A stretch of 64,000 nucleotides of DNA from CAWDCV01 sp963728125 (lineage in GTDB: Bacteria; Actinomycetota; Actinomycetes; CAWDCV01): contig CAVSIZ010000010.1 of assembly GCA_963728125.1 (NCBI GenBank), positions 186,001 through 250,000 on the forward strand, read 5' to 3'. The position numbers and the translations under genes are program-made. Positions 26,417 to 35,156 of this stretch are shown here, piece after piece. Position 1 is the first letter of the stretch; every line of letters begins with the position of its first letter. Below the pieces are notes generated by a model. That model did no database searches, was not told where the DNA came from, and was given only the letters and a program-made list of their open reading frames with translations.

Positions 26417-27471
26417 ACGCCCGTCACCCACTCGGCGTAGAACACCGCCAACCCGAACGCCACCGACAGTACGGAGATGACCCAGAACCGGATGACGATG
26501 GTGACTTCGGCCCAGCCGGCCAACTCGAAGTGATGCTGCAGCGGCGCCATCCGGAACACCCGCCGACCGGTCAGCTTGAAGAAGCCGACCTGAAGGATCA
26601 CCGACAGCGTGATGATGACGAACAGGCCACCGAGGATGACGAGCAGCAGCTCGGTCCGGCTGAGGATCGCGAGCCCGGCCAGCGCGCCACCGAGCGCCAG
26701 CGAGCCGGTGTCGCCCATGAAGATCTTCGCTGGTGACGCGTTCCACCACAGGAACCCGAGACAGGCACCCATCAGCGCCGCAGCGATGGTGGCCAGATCG
26801 AGGGGATCGCGCACCTCGTAGCATTGCGAACCTGGCTGCACCGAGCAGCTCTGCCCGTACTGCCAGATACCGATGAGGACGTACGAAGCGAACACCATCA
26901 GCGACGCGCCGCTCGCCAGGCCGTCCAGGCCATCCGCGAGGTTCACCCCGTTGGATGTCGCCGCGATCATGAGGTACGCGAACAGCACGAAACCCACGGC
27001 CGTCAGACTGAACGCCGTATCGCGAATGAACGACAGGTCGACGGATCCCGGCGTGAGCCGCCGGTCATCCGGGAATTGCAGCGCCAGCGCGGCGAAAGAC
27101 AGGGCCACCAGCGTCTGGCCACCGAGCTTCGTGCCGGCGCGCAACCCCAAGCTCCGTTGCTTGCTCACCTTGATGTAGTCGTCCAGGAACCCGACGAAGC
27201 CGAGGCCAACCATGAGGTACAGCACGAGGAGCCCCGATGCCGTCGGTGGCCGCAGCGTGAATACGTGCGCACACACGTAGCCGATGACCGCGGCCAGGAT
27301 GATGACCGCGCCGCCCATCGTCGGCGTGCCGCGCTTGGTGTGGTGGGTGGTCGGACCGTCGTCGCGGATCAGCTGACCGAACCCGCGCCGTACGAGGGTG
27401 CGGATCGCGAGCGGCGTCCCGAACAGAGACAGCACCAGTGCGATCGATGCCGCAACGATCACGCCCCTCAC
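26413..27471 (-). CDS. mraY: Phospho-N-acetylmuramoyl-pentapeptide-transferase
   Basis: 352-residue membrane enzyme that makes lipid I. Ten hydrophobic segments; DDGPTTHHTKRGTPTMGG, FLDDYIKVSKQRSLGL, NGVNLADGLDGLA and MGDTGSLALGGAL, which hold the catalytic aspartates, are intact, as is the C-terminal LQHHFELAGWAE. Overlaps murF by 4 nt. Confidence 0.97.
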   Translation of the reverse strand: MRGVIVAASIALVLSLFGTPLAIRTLVRRGFGQLIRDDGPTTHHTKRGTPTMGGAVIILAAVIGYVCAHVFTLRPPTASGLLVLYLMVGLGFVGFLDDYIKVSKQRSLGLRAGTKLGGQTLVALSFAALALQFPDDRRLTPGSVDLSFIRDTAFSLTAVGFVLFAYLMIAATSNGVNLADGLDGLASGASLMVFASYVLIGIWQYGQSCSVQPGSQCYEVRDPLDLATIAAALMGACLGFLWWNASPAKIFMGDTGSLALGGALAGLAILSRTELLLVILGGLFVIITLSVILQVGFFKLTGRRVFRMAPLQHHFELAGWAEVTIVIRFWVISVLSVAFGLAVFYAEWVTGV

Positions 27472-28856
27472 GCGGGATCCTCCAGCAGCGAGAGCGCAAC
27501 CCGCTCGAGGCTTGCCGCGCGGGATGCCTTCACCAGCACGACGTCACCCGCTTGCAGGTCTGCACGCAGCACCGCTACGGCGTCGTCGACGTCGTCCACG
27601 AAGAGCGGTGCGTCCGACCAGGAACGCTCATCCGTCGCGGCGCGATACACCGCATGAGCACCTGGTCCGACAGCCACGACGCGATCGATACCGAGACCGA
27701 CCGCGAACCGACCGATCTCGGCATGCTCCCGCTCCGCTGCGGCTCCGAGCTCGCGCATCTCCCCCAGCACGGCCCAGGTACGTCGCCCCTTGCCCATCGT
27801 GACCAGCGCCTGAAGTGCTGCACGCACGGAGTCAGGGTTGGCGTTGTACGCGTCGTTGACGACGGTGACGCCGTCCGCCCGATCGACGACCTCCATCCGC
27901 CACCGGCTCTGCGGCGTGGCTGAGGCCAACCTTGCTGCGATGTCATCGACGTCGAGGCCGGCGGCTCTCGCCACTGCTGCGGCGCCGAGCGCGTTGAGGA
28001 CGTGGTGTTCGCCGTGGCCGCGCAATTGAACGCGCGCGCGGCCCTCTGGCGTGAGGAGCACGAAGGACGGCCGCGCAGCATCGTCGAGCACCACGTCGCT
28101 CGCCAGCACCTCCGCGTGGCCGCCTCGCCCGAATGTCGTCACGGTTGCGCGGGTCCGCTCGGCCATGGCCGCGACGAGCGGGTCGTCGGCATTGAGCACC
28201 GCAGCGCCATCCGGCGGCAGCGCTTCGACCAACTCGCCCTTCGCCGCGGCGATGAGCTGCCGGCTGCCGAACTCGCCTAGGTGCGCCGCCCCGACGTTGA
28301 GGACGAGCCCGATGGTGGGCGGAGCAATTGCGCACAGCGCGGCGATGTGTCCGGCGCCGCGCGCACCCATCTCCGCGACCAGGTATCGCGTCGATGCGTC
28401 GCAACGCAGCACGGTGAGCGGTAGTCCGATCTCGTTGTTGAACGACCCCGCGGGAGCGACCGTCGGACCGCGGGCGATGAGTACCTGCGCGAGCAGATCC
28501 TTGGTGCTGGTCTTCCCGCTCGACCCGGTCACGCCGACGACGGTCAGCTCAGGCAGCCGGTCGAGCACGGCGCGGGCAAGGCGGCCGAGGGCGACCACGG
28601 TGTCGTCGACGACGACGGTGGGGACGCCGAGCGGCCGGGACGCGAGAACTCCTACGGCGCCCGCCCCGACAGCCGCGACCGCGTAGTCGTGACCGTCGAC
28701 GCGCTCCCCCGGAAGGGCAACGAACAGCGACCCGGACGCCACGGCGCGAGAGTCGATAACAACGTCGCCGGTGATTCGCTCATCACGTTGCTCTCGGGCA
28801 CCGGTGAGGGTCCCACCCACGAGAGATGCCACCTCGGCCAGGCTGAAGCTCAGCAC
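27468..28856 (-). CDS. murF: UDP-MurNAc-tripeptide--D-alanyl-D-alanine ligase
   Basis: 462-residue Mur ligase adding D-Ala-D-Ala. P-loop GVTGSSGKTSTKDLLA, SFNNEIGLPLTVL, and the C-terminal NDAYNANPDSVRAAL motif typical of MurF are present. Start GTG 28856 overlaps the murE stop by 7 nt. Confidence 0.96.
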   Translation of the reverse strand: MLSFSLAEVASLVGGTLTGAREQRDERITGDVVIDSRAVASGSLFVALPGERVDGHDYAVAAVGAGAVGVLASRPLGVPTVVVDDTVVALGRLARAVLDRLPELTVVGVTGSSGKTSTKDLLAQVLIARGPTVAPAGSFNNEIGLPLTVLRCDASTRYLVAEMGARGAGHIAALCAIAPPTIGLVLNVGAAHLGEFGSRQLIAAAKGELVEALPPDGAAVLNADDPLVAAMAERTRATVTTFGRGGHAEVLASDVVLDDAARPSFVLLTPEGRARVQLRGHGEHHVLNALGAAAVARAAGLDVDDIAARLASATPQSRWRMEVVDRADGVTVVNDAYNANPDSVRAALQALVTMGKGRRTWAVLGEMRELGAAAEREHAEIGRFAVGLGIDRVVAVGPGAHAVYRAATDERSWSDAPLFVDDVDDAVAVLRADLQAGDVVLVKASRAASLERVALSLLEDPA

Positions 28857-30412
28857 GTTCGGGTCTCCGCACCGACCCAGTCCATGAGCGCCGCCTGCAG
28901 CACCGACCGGTCATCGAAGGGCCGGACGACGCCCGCGATCTCCTGCCCCTGCTCGTGACCCTTTCCCGCAACGACGACGGCGTCGCCAGGTCGGGCAAGC
29001 CGTACCGCGGTCTGGATTGCTGCCGCCCGATCGATGTCGACGAGTAGCTCAGCGCGTTCGTCAGCGGAGACGGACAGCGCACCCTCGAGCATCGCGTCGA
29101 GGATGCGCGCTGGATTCTCCGAGCGTGGGTTGTCACTGGTGAGGACCGCGATGTCAGCCCCGCGGACGGCGGCCGCACCCATCTCTGGGCGCTTCGCGAG
29201 GTCTCGATCCCCGCCGCAACCGAGCACACACACGATGCGCCCGGCAGTGACCGCGCGTACCGCCGCGAGCAGCGTCTCAACGGCGTCGGGGGTGTGGGCG
29301 TAGTCGACCAGTGCCGTGAACGGCTGCCCAGCGTCGACACGCTCCATCCGCCCGGGAACTCCGGAGACGGCCGCAATACCCGCCGCGGCCCGATCGGCTG
29401 AGACGCCCGCGAGCACCAGCGCGACTAGGGCAGCGAGCGCGTTCTGGACGTTGAACTCGCCGGGCACGTGGACCGACACCGGCACCGCCAGGCCGCCGGG
29501 ACCCAGCGCCGTAAACGTGCTCCCGTCCGCGTGTAGCGCCACGCGATCCGCACGCCAATCAGCTTCGTCCGCGCCGCGAGCAGAGTAGGTCGTCACCGGC
29601 ACCGTCGCGCGGCGCACCAGCTTCCGGCCGTACGGATCGTCGATGTTGACGACACCCGCCCCGGAACGCTGCGGGGTGAAGAGCGCTGCCTTGGCGTCGA
29701 AGTAGGCGTCGATCGTGCCGTGGAAGTCGAGGTGGTCGCGGCCGAGGTTGGTGAAGATACCGACGCCGAAGTGCACGCCGTCGATGCGGCCCAGCGCCAG
29801 CCCGTGGCTGGAGACCTCCATCGCGACTGAATCAACTCCGCGCTCGCGCATGACTGCGAGCAGTGCCTGAAGGTCGGGCGACTCCGGCGTCGTCCGCACG
29901 CTGGTCAGGGCTTCGTCACCGATGCGGGTCTCGACCGTCCCCACCAGCCCGGTACGCCGGCCATCGGCCTGCAGGCCTGCCTCGACCAGGTAGGACGTGG
30001 TCGTCTTGCCGTTCGTCCCAGTGATCCCGATCAGCAGGAGATCATCGGACGGCTGACCGTAGATCAGGGCGGCCAGTTCGCCCAACCGGCTGCGCGGATC
30101 GGGAACGACAAGGACTGGCAGGCCGGCGGGCAACGGCAGGTCGCTCCCGGCGGGATCGGTGATGATGGCCGTCGCGCCGCGATGTGCAGCCTCCGCCGAG
30201 TGTCGAGCGCCGTGGTCACGTGCTCCCGGCAGTGCCGCGTACAGGTCGCCCGGCCGTACCTGAGCCGAGTGAAGCGTGACCCCGGTGACGACCGCGTCAC
30301 CCAGCGGCGCAGGAACACCGAGGAGCGCCGCCAGCTCGCTCGTCGACCGGGGCGCAAGCCGCGTCGGTCGCACTCCGGACGGGCTTGGCACGGCGCAGAG
30401 GCTACCCGTCAC
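28850..30412 (-). CDS. murE: UDP-MurNAc-L-Ala-D-Glu--meso-diaminopimelate ligase
   Basis: 520-residue Mur ligase adding the third stem residue. P-loop GITGTNGKTTTSYLVEAG; the substrate-specificity motif reads DNPRSEN, the DNPR form that recognises meso-diaminopimelate (lysine enzymes have a different motif), so a DAP-type wall is predicted. Start GTG 30412 overlaps the ftsI stop as GTGA. Confidence 0.96.
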   Translation of the reverse strand: MTGSLCAVPSPSGVRPTRLAPRSTSELAALLGVPAPLGDAVVTGVTLHSAQVRPGDLYAALPGARDHGARHSAEAAHRGATAIITDPAGSDLPLPAGLPVLVVPDPRSRLGELAALIYGQPSDDLLLIGITGTNGKTTTSYLVEAGLQADGRRTGLVGTVETRIGDEALTSVRTTPESPDLQALLAVMRERGVDSVAMEVSSHGLALGRIDGVHFGVGIFTNLGRDHLDFHGTIDAYFDAKAALFTPQRSGAGVVNIDDPYGRKLVRRATVPVTTYSARGADEADWRADRVALHADGSTFTALGPGGLAVPVSVHVPGEFNVQNALAALVALVLAGVSADRAAAGIAAVSGVPGRMERVDAGQPFTALVDYAHTPDAVETLLAAVRAVTAGRIVCVLGCGGDRDLAKRPEMGAAAVRGADIAVLTSDNPRSENPARILDAMLEGALSVSADERAELLVDIDRAAAIQTAVRLARPGDAVVVAGKGHEQGQEIAGVVRPFDDRSVLQAALMDWVGAETRTC

Positions 30413-32436
30413 TCCGCCGTCAGCCGGAGCCCGGGCGCTTCGGTTCCGGTCGGTGGCACCTGCAGTGCCTGTAGTGCGAACCCCGTGACGTGGCTGAACA
30501 CCGGACCGGCCAGGGCGCCGCCGCTGTGGCCGTTCTTCGGGTCTTGGAGCACCACCGAGACCACGACCTGGGGCGCGTCCGCGGGCGCGAACCCGATGAA
30601 GGAGGACGTGTAGCCGTCGTACGCGCCGCTCGCTCCGACCCGCTGGGCGGTTCCGGTCTTACCAGCGATGCGGTAGCCGTCGATGGCCACTCGCTTCGCC
30701 GTCCCCTCCGGCCCGGTGACGCCTTCCAGCATGCTGGTCACGGTACGTGCCGCCTCGGTGCTGATGACCCGAGTCGAGCGGGGCGTCGCCATGCGCTCGA
30801 CCGTGCCGTCCGCTGCGCGGTAGCTGTTGACCAGATGCGGCTGCACGCGGACGCCGCCGTTCGCGATGGTCGCGTAGACCGAGGCCATCTGGATGGAGTT
30901 GACCGAATAGCCCTGCCCGAAGGGAATCGTGTAGCGCTGGCTGCCGCTCCACTGCTCGAGGCTCGGCAGGATGCCGCGGCTCTCACCCTGCAGCCCGAGG
31001 TCGGTCTGCTCCCCGATGCCGAACCGCCGGTGGTAGTCCTCGAGGGTCTGTGTCGGCATCATCTCCGAGGCGAGGATGGTGCCGATGTTGCTCGACTTCG
31101 CGATCACCCCAGCGAACGTCAGCAGCTCCCCCGCATGCGACGACGAGTCGTTGAAGGTCTCGCCCGCGCGGGCCAGGCTGCCGGGAATGTCGAACACCGT
31201 CTCGGGCGTGAGGGCACCGGTGTCGATGCCGGCGGACGCGGTGATGACCTTCGCGGTGCTTCCTGGCTCGTAGACGTCGGAGACCGCGGGGTTGCCGCGC
31301 TGGTCCTCCGGCGTCTCTCCCACGTCATTGGGATCGACCGAGGGTGAGGTGGCAAGGGCGAGGATCTCGCCAGTGGGGCGCATGACGATGACGTTGCCGC
31401 TGACGGCGCCGGACGCGGCGACCTGCGCGCTGATCGCCTGCTGGGCGGCGTACTGGATGTCGCGGTCGAGCGTGAGCTCGACGTCGCGTCCGGGGACGGG
31501 ATCGCGCTGTTGCGACGCGGCTGCGGGGATGGTCCGGCCGCTGCTCTGCTCGTACACCTGGAGGCCGTCGGTGCCGGCCAGGACCCCGTCCTGCGACAGC
31601 TCGATGCCCGCGGAGCCGTGCCCCTCGGCATTGACATAGCCGACTACCGATCCGGCGAGGTCGCCCGCCGGGTACGTGCGCCGGTCCTCGAGCTCGCCGA
31701 CGATGCCGGGAATGCCGTGCTCCTTGGCGACGGCGCGGATCTCGCGGAACGCGTGCGGGGGCACATTCTTGGCGATCACGACGTACCGCTTGTCGGTGCG
31801 ACCGAGCTGCTCGCGGACGTCGGGGTTGTACTCCTCGAGCAGCGGTGCCAGCGAAACGGCGGCGGCCGGCAGCTTGCCCTCGGTCCGCAGCAGCAGCGGG
31901 TCGACCGCTACTCGGTAGGTCTCCACACTCGCAGCGAGCTCGACGCCGTGCCGGTCGGTGATGGAGCCGCGCTCCGCCGGCAGGACCATCTCCTGCAGGC
32001 GGATGCCCTTGGCCTGGTCGGCGTACGCGGACGCGTCGAAACCCTGCACCTGCACGAGCCGGCCGGCGACCAGGACGGCGACGGCGGACAGCAGGAACAG
32101 GGTGAGGCGCAGCCGTCGCGGCGCGCTGCCGAGCCGGACGCGAGGCCGGCGAGGAGGGCGCCGGTTCGGCCGCCGAGGCGTCGGCGCCGAGCGGGCTGGC
32201 GGGCGCCGCGTAGGAGCGCGTTCCCGAGGCGGTGGATCCGGTCCCCGACCGGCGGTGCTGCGGCCGGGCTTGCGGGGGGCAACCAGGTCGAGCACGGCAT
32301 AGTCGTCGGCTCGCGCGGGTCCGCGCGGGCGTACGTCTGGTGGTGCTGGCCTTGGCCCGCGGGGATGGTGGAACACGACCGCTGCCCGCCCGGCGCGCGC
32401 TCTGCTTGCCGGCGCCGCCGGGCGACCCGCCGCCAC
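30409..32436 (-). CDS. ftsI: Penicillin-binding protein FtsI/PbpB (septal transpeptidase)
   Basis: 675-residue class B PBP. Proline/arginine-rich cytoplasmic tail of about 105 residues as in other actinobacteria, one membrane segment (about 108-127), a dimerisation domain beginning LPAERGSITDRHGVELA, then the transpeptidase with the active-site S393-T-A-K396, SSN (448-450) and KTGT (593-596). Start GTG 32436 is 12 nt after the ftsL stop, but the exact start within the low-complexity tail is uncertain. Confidence 0.95.
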   Translation of the reverse strand: MAAGRPAAPASRARAGRAAVVFHHPRGPRPAPPDVRPRGPARADDYAVLDLVAPRKPGRSTAGRGPDPPPRERAPTRRPPARSAPTPRRPNRRPPRRPRVRLGSAPRRLRLTLFLLSAVAVLVAGRLVQVQGFDASAYADQAKGIRLQEMVLPAERGSITDRHGVELAASVETYRVAVDPLLLRTEGKLPAAAVSLAPLLEEYNPDVREQLGRTDKRYVVIAKNVPPHAFREIRAVAKEHGIPGIVGELEDRRTYPAGDLAGSVVGYVNAEGHGSAGIELSQDGVLAGTDGLQVYEQSSGRTIPAAASQQRDPVPGRDVELTLDRDIQYAAQQAISAQVAASGAVSGNVIVMRPTGEILALATSPSVDPNDVGETPEDQRGNPAVSDVYEPGSTAKVITASAGIDTGALTPETVFDIPGSLARAGETFNDSSSHAGELLTFAGVIAKSSNIGTILASEMMPTQTLEDYHRRFGIGEQTDLGLQGESRGILPSLEQWSGSQRYTIPFGQGYSVNSIQMASVYATIANGGVRVQPHLVNSYRAADGTVERMATPRSTRVISTEAARTVTSMLEGVTGPEGTAKRVAIDGYRIAGKTGTAQRVGASGAYDGYTSSFIGFAPADAPQVVVSVVLQDPKNGHSGGALAGPVFSHVTGFALQALQVPPTGTEAPGLRLTAE

Positions 32437-32448
32437 CCCGCGGCGGCA

Positions 32449-33048
32449 TCAGCCCTCGCCCGAAGGTGGGGGAACCGCCGGGTCGGCGACGGTGGGGTCG
32501 GTGGGCTCGACCGGGGTCTCGGTCGCGGCGGGATCGGTCGCCGCGGGATCCGTCGCCGCGGGATCCGTCGCCGCGGGATCGGTGGCCGCGGGATCGGTGA
32601 CCGCTGGGTCGGCGGGCGCTTCGGCGGCTGGGTCGGCAGGCGGCTCCGGGGGCGCCGGTGCCTCACCCGGCACGGGCGTCCCGAGGATCGCCCCATCGCT
32701 CAACCGGAGGAAGGCCGGGCTCGTCGTCGCAACCATGCCGAGGTCCGCTGCGCGGGCCGCCAGCTCCGCCGGTGATTCGGCCACGGCGACCTCTTGGGCG
32801 AGGGTGGCCTCGTCGTCGGCAAGCTCCGTGGCGCGCTGCTGCAGCTCCTGTACGACGAACGACCCCTCGGCAAGAGCGGTGTTGAGCAGCAGCAGGCTGA
32901 CCATGCCGGCCAGGAGCAGGCCAAGCACCAGCAGGATGAACGGGGCTCGCGCCGGGCGCGGGCGTGGCTGAGGGACGACGGTGAGTCGGGGCCGAGCCGG
33001 GCCGCGCGAGGGTTGTGACAGCGGCAGCGCGCTACGCAAGGTGCTCAT
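32449..33048 (-). CDS. ftsL: FtsL-like divisome protein with a DPAAT-repeat tail
   Basis: 199 residues. Short arginine-rich cytoplasmic part, one membrane segment (about 37-56) and a coiled coil (ELQQRATELADDEATLAQEV), the FtsL/septum-initiator plan, at the position of the mycobacterial FtsL-like gene between rsmH and ftsI. The C-terminal third is an acidic, proline-rich repeat tail with five tandem DPAAT-like units. ATG 33048 overlaps the rsmH stop as ATGA. Assignment rests on topology and context because FtsL sequence is poorly conserved. Confidence 0.85.
   Translation of the reverse strand: MSTLRSALPLSQPSRGPARPRLTVVPQPRPRPARAPFILLVLGLLLAGMVSLLLLNTALAEGSFVVQELQQRATELADDEATLAQEVAVAESPAELAARAADLGMVATTSPAFLRLSDGAILGTPVPGEAPAPPEPPADPAAEAPADPAVTDPAATDPAATDPAATDPAATDPAATETPVEPTDPTVADPAVPPPSGEG
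32531..32605. repeat. Five tandem 15-bp repeats in ftsL
   Basis: Five consecutive 15-bp units of GGATCGGTCGCCGCG type (starts 32531, 32546, 32561, 32576, 32591), differing at one to three positions, encode DPAAT/DPAVT in the ftsL tail. Being a multiple of three, copy number can change without a frameshift. Confidence 0.9.
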
Positions 33049-34004
33049 GCGGCCTCCCGCACGCGTTCTGCAGCCCGCAGCCGCGCGGAAGCCGCTCGCG
33101 GGTTGGCCGCTATCTCGCGCTCGTCCGGGACCTCCGCTCCCCGGGTGAGCAACCGCAGCTGCGGTTCCCATCCGGCGGGCACGACCGGAAGATCGGCCGG
33201 AACATCGCTGGTGGCGCCTGCCGCGAGGACCCGCTTGACCAGGCGGTCCTCGAGGGACTGGTACGCAAGCACGACAATGCGTCCTTCGACGGCCAGTGCC
33301 GCGACGGCGGCCGGCAGCGCCCGGGCGAGGGCGTCGAGCTCGCCGTTGACCTCGATCCGCAGCGCCTGGAACGTCCTCTTGGCCGGGTTACCGCCGGTGC
33401 GCCGGGCGGCCGCGGGGATGGCGCCCCGGACCAGCTCGACGAGCCGCGCAGAAGAGGTGAATGCGGCCTGCGCGCGCTGGCGGACGACCGCAGCCGCGAT
33501 GCGCCGGGCGAAGCGCTCCTCGCCGTACTCCCGCAGCACCCGAGCCAGGTCCTCGGTGGCGTAGGTGTTGAGCACGTCCGCAGCGGTGAGGCCGCTGGTC
33601 TGATCCATCCGCATGTCGAGGAAGACGTCATCGCGATAGGAGAACCCACGCCGCTCGTCGTCGAGCTGCAGCGACGAGACGCCGAGGTCGAACAGCACAC
33701 CTTGGACGCGGGGCAAGCCCAGCCGAGCAAGAACCGCGGGCAGCTCGTCGTAGACGGCATGAACGAGAGTGAGCCGGTCGGCGTACGGAGCGAGGCGTCC
33801 CCTGCTCGCGGCGAGGGCGTCAGGGTCGCGATCGAGCCCGACGAGTCGTACCGCGGGGAAGCGGCGCAGGATCGCTTCCGCGTGCCCGCCGAGGCCGAGG
33901 GTGGCGTCGACGACGACCGGGGCGGGATCGTCGCCGTCGAGGGCAGGTGCGAGCAGCGCGACGACCCGGTCGACCAGGACCGGAACGTGCACTGGCTCGC
34001 TCAT
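33045..34004 (-). CDS. rsmH: 16S rRNA (cytosine-1402-N4)-methyltransferase RsmH (MraW)
   Basis: 319 residues. HVPVLVDRVVALL start, SAM motif DATLGLGGHAEAIL, VQGVLFDLGVSSLQLDD, DMRMDQTSGLTAADVLNTY and NPAKRTFQALRIEVNGELD are all hallmark RsmH motifs. ATG 34004 begins exactly at the family N-terminus; a longer frame to 34211 overlaps the small membrane gene below and is rejected. Confidence 0.97.
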   Translation of the reverse strand: MSEPVHVPVLVDRVVALLAPALDGDDPAPVVVDATLGLGGHAEAILRRFPAVRLVGLDRDPDALAASRGRLAPYADRLTLVHAVYDELPAVLARLGLPRVQGVLFDLGVSSLQLDDERRGFSYRDDVFLDMRMDQTSGLTAADVLNTYATEDLARVLREYGEERFARRIAAAVVRQRAQAAFTSSARLVELVRGAIPAAARRTGGNPAKRTFQALRIEVNGELDALARALPAAVAALAVEGRIVVLAYQSLEDRLVKRVLAAGATSDVPADLPVVPAGWEPQLRLLTRGAEVPDEREIAANPRAASARLRAAERVREAA

Positions 34005-34015
34005 GTCGGGATCGC

Positions 34016-34189
34016 CTAGCCGACGACGCCGAGCAGCGCGGCGAGCGAGGAGGCCGCAAGTACGGCGGCCGCGAGCGCGAGCAGGATCAGCGTGGCAGCG
34101 CCGCCGATATCGCGGCGAGCACTGTGTTGGGTCAGGCGATTCGGGGCTGGCGGGGCCGGCGGCGCCGGCGCAGCGTGGACGTGCGACAT
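34016..34189 (-). CDS. Small membrane protein between mraZ and rsmH (57 residues)
   Basis: Unrecognised microprotein, too short for most gene finders. ATG 34189 has AAGGG 6 nt upstream and the frame ends with TAG 12 nt before rsmH. Residues 1-28 are hydrophilic (MSHVHAAPAPPAPPAPNRLT, then basic QHSARRD). Residues 29-56 form one alanine/leucine-rich hydrophobic segment ending LLGVVG. An N-in single-pass topology is predicted from the basic residues before the segment. Its place inside the mraZ-rsmH operon suggests a divisome or envelope role, which is inference. Confidence 0.7.
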   Translation of the reverse strand: MSHVHAAPAPPAPPAPNRLTQHSARRDIGGAATLILLALAAAVLAASSLAALLGVVG

Positions 34190-34392
34190 CTCGACCCTTC
34201 GAACGTGCCACCGGCTCGCGGACCGGCGGGGGTGCGGGACGTACCCCCAGGTCCCCGCCCGCTCGAGGGGAAGTGCTTCCGGCTGGCGCCGGGGAAGGTG
34301 CGTCAGCGGGACCGAGCGGGTGGAGACCTCGACGTACGTCTGGGACTGACCGTTGCTGGAACAGGGCTGGACGGGGCTGGATAGGACGGGGC

Positions 34393-34824
34393 TCAGACGG
34401 TGCCGGGCAGCACCTCCTCGGACAGGTCCGAAAAGCGCGGCTCCTGCTCGTTGAGGTAGGACTCCCAGGCCTGCGCGTCCCAGATCTCGACGCGGGTGTT
34501 TGCGCCGATGACGATGCAGTCGCGGGCCAGGCCGGCGTAGTCGCGCAGCGCGGGCGGGATCGTCACCCGGCCCTGCCGGTCGGGTACCTCGTCGGACGCG
34601 CCGGCGAACAGCACGCGCATGTAGTCACGCGTCGGCTTCGCGGTGACCGGAGCGTTGCGCATCGACTCCGTCAGCCGCCCGAACTCCTCCAGCGGCCAGA
34701 CATAGAGGCAGCGCTCTTGACCCTTGGTGATCACCAAGCCCCCCGCGAGCTCGTCCCGGAACTTTGCCGGCAGGAAGATCCGGCCCTTGTCATCCAGGCG
34801 CGGAGCGTGAGTGCCGAGAAACAC
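34393..34824 (-). CDS. mraZ: MraZ transcriptional regulator of the dcw operon
   Basis: 143 residues, two AbrB-like MraZ repeats: FLGTHAPRLDDKGRIFLPAK and EVPDRQGRVTIPPALRDYA. It forms a ring-shaped DNA-binding oligomer that represses its own operon. Start GTG 34824 has GGGGAGG 6-7 nt upstream; the longer frame upstream runs through its own operator and is rejected. The gap to the next gene (34190-34392, 203 bp) has no convincing ORF. Confidence 0.96.
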   Translation of the reverse strand: MFLGTHAPRLDDKGRIFLPAKFRDELAGGLVITKGQERCLYVWPLEEFGRLTESMRNAPVTAKPTRDYMRVLFAGASDEVPDRQGRVTIPPALRDYAGLARDCIVIGANTRVEIWDAQAWESYLNEQEPRFSDLSEEVLPGTV

Positions 34825-34863
34825 CCCTGCCCTCCCCGCATCGCGCCATGAAGCCCCCGATTG

Positions 34864-34889
34864 CTCCACTGCGCTCCACCATACTCCAC
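34864..34889 (-). promoter_or_regulatory. MraZ operator: three GTGGAG boxes at 10-bp spacing
   Basis: On the minus strand GTGGAG occurs three times, at 34889-34884, 34879-34874 and 34869-34864, exactly 10 bp apart, 40-65 bp before the mraZ start. This matches the direct-repeat MraZ binding boxes upstream of mraZ in other bacteria. A TATGGT -10-like hexamer overlaps the boxes (34883-34878), with a weak TTGTGT 16 bp further up, so bound MraZ would block the promoter. Confidence 0.85.
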
Positions 34890-34917
34890 TTGGCCCCACA
34901 CACAACCCCGTATGCAT

Positions 34918-35156
34918 GACGCAGCTGCCGTCCTCGGCGGGTCACTCGAGGAACCGGCACTGACCTGCGCGCGTACTGCACCGGAAGCGGAACCTGAATG
35001 AGCAACGACTCGTCCCTAGGACCAGGGCGGTTCGCCGTTGTTCAATGGCAGGTTGAATGGCTCTTTGAATGGCTCTTTGAATGGCACAGCACGCCAGCAC
35101 CAGCACAGCCAGGGACGGGATCGTCGCGTCCGGCCAGACCCAGCCAAGGAGGACTG
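34918..35156. other. Intergenic region between mraZ and moxR with a 12-bp tandem repeat
   Basis: Together with the mraZ operator this is a 332-bp gap between divergent genes. It should hold the moxR promoter. At 35041-35088 a 12-bp unit of TTGAATGGCTCT type is repeated four times, the first copy diverged. AAGGAGG at 35146-35152 is the moxR ribosome-binding site. An in-frame ATG at 34998 would extend moxR through the repeat (EWLF units), but I prefer GTG 35157. Confidence 0.7.

Noticed and set aside
34007..34211. N-terminal extension of rsmH to 34211
   Set aside because: It overlaps the small membrane gene in another frame, and RsmH homologues begin at MSEPVHVPVL-type sequence.
34998..35156. 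Upstream extension of moxR through the EWLF repeat
   Set aside because: The AAGGAGG-GTG pair at 35146-35159 fits the family N-terminus; the extension has no family similarity.
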